A stretch of 64,000 nt of DNA from assembly GCF_029027965.1 (NCBI RefSeq), contig NZ_CP119082.1, positions 1,902,001 to 1,966,000 on the forward strand, written 5' to 3'. The translations under genes were made by a program, and so were the position numbers. This DNA is from Paracoccus sp. S3-43 (GTDB lineage Bacteria > Pseudomonadota > Alphaproteobacteria > Rhodobacterales > Rhodobacteraceae). Shown piece after piece: positions 59,912 to 64,000 of the stretch (position 1 is the first letter of the stretch; each line of letters starts with the position of its first letter). The notes below the pieces were generated by a model. It was not told the origin of the DNA. It ran no database searches and saw only the letters and a list, made by a program, of their open reading frames with translations.

Positions 59912-60222
59912 TGAGCGCCTTCGCCGCTGCGCTTGGCGCGCTCTTCGCCGATCCGAACATCGGCCGGGATGCGGTCTACCTCGCCGACGGCGGCGCGCCC
60001 CAGCTGGTGCGCGTCGTCGCCCGGCGCGCCGATGCCGTGACCGACTTCGGCGACGCGCGGCTCTGGTCCGAGACCACTCGGATCGACCTGCGCGTCGCCG
60101 AGGTGGCGAACCCGCGTCCCGGCGACCGCATCGAGATCGACGGCGACGCCTTCCTCATTCAGGGCGAGCCGGTCCGCGACCGCGAGCGGTTGGTCTGGAC
60201 CATCGAACTGCGCCCGGCCTGA
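59911..60222 (+). CDS. Head-tail attachment protein (gpFII-like)
   Basis: A 103-residue beta-structured protein: LGALFADPNIGRDAVYLADG, then IDLRVAEVANPRPGDRIEID and FLIQGEPVRDRERLVWTIEL. It resembles the lambda gpFII-type attachment or head-tail stopper proteins. Call rests on size, beta pattern and position. Confidence 0.78.
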   Translation: MSAFAAALGALFADPNIGRDAVYLADGGAPQLVRVVARRADAVTDFGDARLWSETTRIDLRVAEVANPRPGDRIEIDGDAFLIQGEPVRDRERLVWTIELRPA

Positions 60223-60227
60223 CCGCG

Positions 60228-60863
60228 ATGAAGCTGAAGCTCGACATCGATCCCGACATCGTCGCGATGATGGCGGCCGAGGTCGCGGCGGGCGAACGCG
60301 CCGTGACGGCTGCCATGCGCGAGGCCGGGACCGGGCTGAAGACGGCGTGGCGGCTGCAGATCACCGGCGCGGGGCTCGGCACACGGCTGGCCAACTCGAT
60401 CCGGAGCCAGAACTTCCCGAGGTCGGGCGAAAGCCTGGACGCGGCAGCATTGGTCTGGTCCAAGGCTCCGGTCATCGTCGGGGCGCATGACACCGGCCCG
60501 CTGATCCGCTCGAAGAACGGGTTCTGGCTGGCGATCCCGCTGCCCGCCGCAGGCAAGTCCCTGCGTGGCGGCCGGATCACCCCGGGTGAATGGGAACGGC
60601 GACGCGGGCTGCGGCTGCGCTTCGTCTACCGCCGCACCGGACCGAGCCTGCTGGTGGCCGAGGGACGGCTGAACACGAAGGGTCAGGCGGTCGTGTCGCG
60701 CTCGAAGACCGGGCGCGGCAAGGTCACCGCGCCGATCTTCCTGCTCGTGCCGCAGGTGAAACTGCCGAAGCGGCTGGACCTCGCGCGGGATGCAGACCGG
60801 GCGTTGGATAGCGTGCCGGGGCTGATCGTAAGGAACTGGGTGGAGGGGAGGTTTGGCTCATGA
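60228..60863 (+). CDS. DUF6441/gp10-like head-tail joining protein
   Basis: A 211-residue basic protein. It shows MMAAEVAAGERAVTAAMREA, then LKTAWRLQITGAGLGTRLAN and APVIVGAHDTGPLIRSKNGF. The first part resembles HK97 gp10/minor tail proteins, the whole resembles DUF6441. Expected just before the tail terminator; here that order is interrupted by a 790-base insert with two small genes. Confidence 0.75.
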   Translation: MKLKLDIDPDIVAMMAAEVAAGERAVTAAMREAGTGLKTAWRLQITGAGLGTRLANSIRSQNFPRSGESLDAAALVWSKAPVIVGAHDTGPLIRSKNGFWLAIPLPAAGKSLRGGRITPGEWERRRGLRLRFVYRRTGPSLLVAEGRLNTKGQAVVSRSKTGRGKVTAPIFLLVPQVKLPKRLDLARDADRALDSVPGLIVRNWVEGRFGS

Positions 60864-60965
60864 CTACTTCCTAACCCAAGGACAAGACTTCGTTTTCCCT
60901 CGTTCTTGATTGCGTCGCGCGCATGTTATATTTGATGCGGGGATATTGATGGAGAAAGCCGACCA

Positions 60966-61178
60966 ATGGAATTCTACGTACGAATCACTCTGCCAGAGGC
61001 ACCTGGCGTCAATCTTGCTGAAAAGATTGCGATTACAGGTTTTGCTTCGAACGTTCGCGCGCCAATTCCTCCTGAAACAGAGATGGATGTTCTCAAGAAC
61101 GACCTGGCCGATCATCTTGTGTCAGAAGGAATCGTATCTGCAGAGAGACGAGACGATCTTTTGTTTGACTTCGGATAA
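60966..61178 (+). CDS. Small accessory protein in the head-tail operon
   Basis: A 70-residue protein, MEFYVRITLPEAPGVNLAEK, then IAITGFASNVRAPIPPETEM and a short acidic end LLFDFG. Unlike the phage genes around it, it uses AT-rich codons (for example ATT, AAT, GAA). No family recognised. It lies on the same strand as the operon with GGAGA about 12 bases upstream. Another frame over the same DNA is less protein-like. Probably a moron gene. Confidence 0.5.
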   Translation: MEFYVRITLPEAPGVNLAEKIAITGFASNVRAPIPPETEMDVLKNDLADHLVSEGIVSAERRDDLLFDFG

Positions 61179-61235
61179 TATCAGCTACACCTGCCACAAA
61201 AATGGCAGGCGATAATACGCTGGCGCTCGCGAAAT

Positions 61236-61562
61236 TCAGCGTTCTCCTCGACTACAATATGCTGAGGTTCCCCGCACGCATCCTTCGGTGCAGTACACAG
61301 TACCGATGCTGTTTACGTCTGCGCCTCCTCCGGGTACGGAGGAGCAATAGACGGTACCAATGCTGTTTCGGGCGCACTGACCGGGGCCGCATTCCACTGT
61401 ACCGATGCTATTCTGCAGTGCACCACCAAGAGCTGGTGCGCAATACACTGTGCCAATACTGTTCGCCGCACACGCTCCAAGGCTTCTGTAGTATGTTTCA
61501 TTCGAAAGTGCTGCGCTGGAAAAACTCAGCATGAATGTTGTGAAGACGACGAAGGTTCTCAT
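61236..61562 (-). CDS. Secreted Cys-rich protein with four NSIGTVYC repeats
   Basis: A 108-residue protein on the strand opposite to the late operon. Residues 1-20 (MRTFVVFTTFMLSFSSAALS) look like a Sec signal peptide. The mature part has repeats NSIGTVYC at 34-41, NSIGTVEC at 51-58, NSIGTVYC at 66-73 and 84-91, spaced 15-18 residues apart by Gly/Ser/Ala linkers. It has eight cysteines in all, an even number suited to disulfides in the periplasm. Codon use is AT-richer than the neighbours. No known family is recalled. Likely a lysogeny-expressed accessory (moron) product. Confidence 0.65.
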   Translation of the reverse strand: MRTFVVFTTFMLSFSSAALSNETYYRSLGACAANSIGTVYCAPALGGALQNSIGTVECGPGQCARNSIGTVYCSSVPGGGADVNSIGTVYCTEGCVRGTSAYCSRGER

Positions 61563-61651
61563 TCTGGTGTCTCTGCATCAGGCATATCAGGCAGTTCTCC
61601 CCGATGTCTTTAGTGAATGCAACTACAGTTCTGACAGCTAGAGTATTTGCC

Positions 61652-62071
61652 ATGCCCACACCGCGCGAAACCATCCTCGCCGCACTGCATGCGCGGCTTT
61701 TGGCGTTGCCCGCCACCGCGCTCCGCGGCGAGGTGCTGCCCGAGCGCGTGCCGGCCGAGGGGCTGCTGATCCTGCGCGATGGCGAGCCGGGCGAGCCGGA
61801 GGTGACGCTGTCGCCCCTGCGCTACCACTACCAGCACCGCGCCGAGATCGAGGCCGTCGTTCAGGGCGCGGCGCGTGACGCCGCCTTCGACACGCTGACG
61901 GCCAGCATCGGCGCGGCGCTCGCGGCCGACCGCACGCTGGGCGGGCTCTGCAACTGGGTCGAGGCGGAAGCGCCGAGGCCGGTCGATCTGCCCGTCGAGG
62001 GCGCGGCCAGCCTGAAGGCCGCCGTGATCCCGGTGGTCCTGCACTATTCCACGGCCGATCCGCTGGCCTGA
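61652..62071 (+). CDS. Tail terminator-like protein
   Basis: A 139-residue protein: TPRETILAALHARLLALPAT, then LSPLRYHYQHRAEIEAVVQG and LKAAVIPVVLHYSTADPLA. Size and position between head-tail joining and tail tube genes fit the lambda gpU-like tail terminator that caps the tail and joins the head. I used the ATG at 61652, 16 codons inside a longer open frame. Confidence 0.72.
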   Translation: MPTPRETILAALHARLLALPATALRGEVLPERVPAEGLLILRDGEPGEPEVTLSPLRYHYQHRAEIEAVVQGAARDAAFDTLTASIGAALAADRTLGGLCNWVEAEAPRPVDLPVEGAASLKAAVIPVVLHYSTADPLA

Positions 62072-62095
62072 CCCAACCGACCACAGGAGACGAAC

Positions 62096-63037
62096 ATGGC
62101 ACGAGCCCAGGGGGCGCGGGCGCTGATGGCGCTTGCATTCGAGACGACCTATGGGACGCCGCCCGCCAGCGGCTTCACCCGCATGCCCTTCGCCAGCACG
62201 TCGCTCGGCGCGGAACAGCCTCTGCTGAACTCGGAGCTCTTGGGCTACGGCCGTGATCCGCTGGCGCCGATCAAGGACGCGGTCACGGCGGACGGCGATG
62301 TCGTGGTGCCGCTCGACGCCGAGGCCTTCGGCTTCTGGCTGAAGGCCGCCTTCGGCGCACCGACGACCACGGGCGCGGAGGCCCCGTACAGCCACGAGTT
62401 CCAGTCAGGGTCCTGGACGCTGCCCTCGATGTCGATCGAGACTGGCATGCCCGAGGTGCCGCGCTACGCGATGTATTCCGGCTGCGTGCTCGATCAGATC
62501 ACCTGGCAGATGCAGCGCTCGGGCCTGTTGACTGCCACCGCGCGGCTGGTGGCGCAGGGCGAGAGTGTGGGCACGAACACCAGCGCCGGAACGCCCGCCG
62601 CGCTGGAGCTGAAACGCTTCGGTCATTTCAACGGCGCGATCACGCGGAATGGCACCGCGCTTGGGAACGTGGTCTCGGCCGAGATCACCTATGCCAACAA
62701 TCTCGACCGGATCGAGACCATCCGCTCGGACGGTCGCATCGACGGTGCGGACCCGTCCATCGCCGCGCTGACCGGCCGGATCGAGGTGCGCTTCGCCGAC
62801 CAGACGCTGGTGACGCAGGCGATCAATGGCGAGGCCTGCGAGATGGAATTCGCCTACGTCCTGCCGTCCGGCGAGAGCTTCACCTTCACCGTGCACGCCG
62901 TCTACCTGCCGCGCCCGCGCATCGAGATCTCCGGGCCGCAAGGCGTGCAGGCGACCTTCGACTGGCAGGCGGCGCGCGACAGCGTGGTCGGCCGGATGTG
63001 CACAGCCACCCTCGTGAATGATGTGGAGACCTACTGA
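62096..63037 (+). CDS. Phage tail tube protein
   Basis: A 313-residue major tail protein of the Phage_tube_2 type. It shows MALAFETTYGTPPASGFTRM, then VLDQITWQMQRSGLLTATAR and EITYANNLDRIETIRSDGRI. The C-terminal beta-rich part (ESFTFTVHAVYLPRPRIEIS) may be an Ig-like or hinge strand set. Its stop overlaps the chaperone start (ATGC/TGATG). Confidence 0.88.
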   Translation: MARAQGARALMALAFETTYGTPPASGFTRMPFASTSLGAEQPLLNSELLGYGRDPLAPIKDAVTADGDVVVPLDAEAFGFWLKAAFGAPTTTGAEAPYSHEFQSGSWTLPSMSIETGMPEVPRYAMYSGCVLDQITWQMQRSGLLTATARLVAQGESVGTNTSAGTPAALELKRFGHFNGAITRNGTALGNVVSAEITYANNLDRIETIRSDGRIDGADPSIAALTGRIEVRFADQTLVTQAINGEACEMEFAYVLPSGESFTFTVHAVYLPRPRIEISGPQGVQATFDWQAARDSVVGRMCTATLVNDVETY

Positions 63038-63474
63038 TGCTGACGCTCGATCTGACCAATGCCCCGCGCTGGCATGACCTCGCGCCCGGCGTCCGGGTTC
63101 AGCTGCGCCCGCTAACCACGGCGCTGATGGTGGCGACGCGCAGCGATCCCGCCGTCGAGGCGGTGCCCGAGGAGGCATCGGACGAGGAACGCGCCGTCGC
63201 CTTCGCCAAGGCGCTGGCGCGGCGGGCGGTGCTCGCCTGGGAGGGCATCGGCGATGCCGATGGCAACCCCATTGACCCGAGCCCCGAGGCTATCGACGCT
63301 TTGCTCGATGTCTGGCCGATCTTCGAGGCCTTCCAGCTGACCTACGTCGCGAAGGGCCTGCTGCTGGAGCAGGAAAAAAACGCCTCCGCGCTCTCGCCGA
63401 CTGGTCCTTCGGCGGGGGCGAGCGCTACTGCGAAGCCTGCGCGCAAGTCTGCCCGGACTGCCCGGCGCGGCTGA
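63037..63474 (+). CDS. Tail assembly chaperone, short form (gpG-like)
   Basis: A 145-residue chaperone that coats the tape measure during tail assembly. It shows MLTLDLTNAPRWHDLAPGVR, then LVDVWPIFEAFQLTYVAKGL-like (ALLDVWPIFEAFQLTYVAKG). After the A7C slippery run at 63374-63381 the zero frame gives a low-complexity Ala/Ser/Thr/Arg tail, as expected for a terminated short form. It is followed in the -1 frame by a coherent extension. Confidence 0.82.
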   Translation: MLTLDLTNAPRWHDLAPGVRVQLRPLTTALMVATRSDPAVEAVPEEASDEERAVAFAKALARRAVLAWEGIGDADGNPIDPSPEAIDALLDVWPIFEAFQLTYVAKGLLLEQEKNASALSPTGPSAGASATAKPARKSARTARRG

Positions 63475-63716
63475 ACCGGCCCCTGACGCATGAAGGCTGG
63501 CAGGTCTGGGACCTCGTCGGTCGTCTCGGCGGCCAGCTCCGTGTCCTGCCCGGCGCAGTGATCGGCTGGGACATGTCTGCGGCGCTCGCGCTCGGTGACG
63601 CGCTCGGCGTGCCGCCTGCCGCAGCAGCCGAACTGCTGCCCGTCATCGAAGCGGTGATGGTGCGGAAGCTGAACGAGGACCTGGCGGCCAACGGCAGCCC
63701 GGGTTTCAAGCCCTGA
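63375..63716 (+). CDS. -1 frameshift extension of the tail chaperone (gpGT-like)
   Basis: At A-AAA-AAC (63375-63381) a -1 slip continues into a frame open to 63716. It encodes KKRLRALADWSFGGGERYCE, ACAQVCPDCPARLNRPLTHE, then GWQVWDLVGRLGGQLRVLPG and EAVMVRKLNEDLAANGSPGF. This has a Cys cluster and normal protein character, unlike the zero-frame tail. The fusion would be about 226 residues. It matches the lambda G/GT expression logic. The 3' end overlaps the convergent toxin gene by 11 bases. Confidence 0.82.
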   Translation, partial: KKRLRALADWSFGGGERYCEACAQVCPDCPARLNRPLTHEGWQVWDLVGRLGGQLRVLPGAVIGWDMSAALALGDALGVPPAAAAELLPVIEAVMVRKLNEDLAANGSPGFKP

Positions 63717-64000
63717 TCTTCTCGATCAGCGTGACGCCGGGCAGTCCCTGGAAATGTGCGTCGCAGGTCAGGAGCGTCGCGCCCTGTGCGCGGGCGGTTG
63801 CGAAGATGATCGCGTCGGCAGTCGCGAGCTTGTGCTCCCGGCACGACTCCGCCGCCGCCAGCGCGATCTCGGTGTCGAGCGGCACCACATGGCAGACCTG
63901 CGTGAAGGCGATCACCTGATCCGCCTTGTCCTCGCCGACCTCGCGGGTCAGCCATTTCGCCAGCTCCAGCTGGACCACGGTCGGCACGAGCCATTCGGCC
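63706..64000 (-). CDS. VapC-like PIN-domain toxin, 5' truncated by window edge
   Basis: The frame is open to the window end, and about 98 residues are visible. PIN-domain features are VVQLELAKWLTREVGEDKAD (conserved Glu), KLATADAIIFATARAQGATL (Asp) and LLTCDAHFQGLPGVTLIEK (Asp). This is a VapC ribonuclease toxin; its antitoxin gene should lie just beyond the window. Opposite in strand to the late operon and convergent with the chaperone extension. Confidence 0.8.
   Translation of the reverse strand, partial: AEWLVPTVVQLELAKWLTREVGEDKADQVIAFTQVCHVVPLDTEIALAAAESCREHKLATADAIIFATARAQGATLLTCDAHFQGLPGVTLIEKIRA

Noticed and set aside
60910..61215. Alternative 101-codon frame over the small moron gene
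   Set aside because: Composition is unlike a folded protein (many Cys, Arg, Leu, Trp runs), while the 70-codon frame at 60966 has balanced composition.
61236..61562. Reading the repeated DNA of this gene as iterons
   Set aside because: The repeats keep codon phase and encode NSIGTVYC each time with synonymous variation, and a signal peptide precedes them.
1..64000. tRNA or rRNA genes, or an att core beside a tRNA
   Set aside because: No cloverleaf-like sequence or rRNA segment could be recognised by eye; a covariance-model search would be needed to exclude them fully.

Overview
The window is GC-rich alphaproteobacterial DNA, most like the Rhodobacterales (Paracoccus/Rhodobacter relatives). 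The evidence is gene-transfer-agent-type tail genes (DUF2460, DUF2163, NlpC/P60, TIM-barrel host-specificity protein), the IS types and overall codon use. No rRNA, tRNA or single-copy housekeeping gene was found, so the genus is an inference. Most of the DNA is prophage plus an IS-rich accessory island.

Region 1 (1-9889, + strand) is the distal half of a siphophage-type prophage. It holds the C-terminal part of a tape-measure protein, four GTA-like baseplate/fibre genes, a DUF2793 protein, a small membrane protein and an M15 peptidase endolysin. A last small lysis gene is cut by IS5-like debris at 9889. Region 2 (9890-30181) is an accessory island of host-type cargo between insertion sequences: a tetR-ohr-quinone oxidoreductase operon; a catalase-like/unknown/DyP peroxidase operon; an HlyD plus two ABC-2 permease efflux operon; a vsr mismatch endonuclease; and a tetR-hydroxyacyl-CoA dehydrogenase-oleate hydratase operon. 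IS5-, IS3-, IS110- and IS66-type elements or fragments separate them.

Region 3 (30193-63716) is the proximal part of a prophage. A minus-strand large serine recombinase operon (30193-32547) lies divergent from an unrecognised two-gene unit (32708-34844). A sigma-like regulator follows, then a recombination/replication operon: AAA ATPase, DUF669-like protein, PD-(D/E)XK nuclease, RecD-like helicase, Toprim-VapE primase/helicase and RuvC-like resolvase. An array of ten GTCCCAC heptamers sits right behind the primase. Next come two DNA methyltransferases and small accessory genes, one split by an IS3 element. Last are the packaging, head and tail genes (small and large terminase, gpW, portal, protease-capsid fusion, decoration, connectors, tail terminator, tail tube, tail chaperone with a -1 frameshift). 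A convergent VapC toxin closes the window.

Region 3 stops where the tape-measure gene should follow and region 1 starts inside a tape-measure gene. The two ends therefore fit together. They may be two related prophages flanking the island, or a circular or duplicated element; the window alone cannot decide.

The strongest leads for something undescribed are the two-gene unit at 32708-34844, the GTCCCAC array at 45037-45306, the secreted NSIGTVYC-repeat protein inside the head-tail operon (61236-61562), a methyltransferase whose variable region looks coding in two frames, and the catalase-like/unknown/DyP operon.
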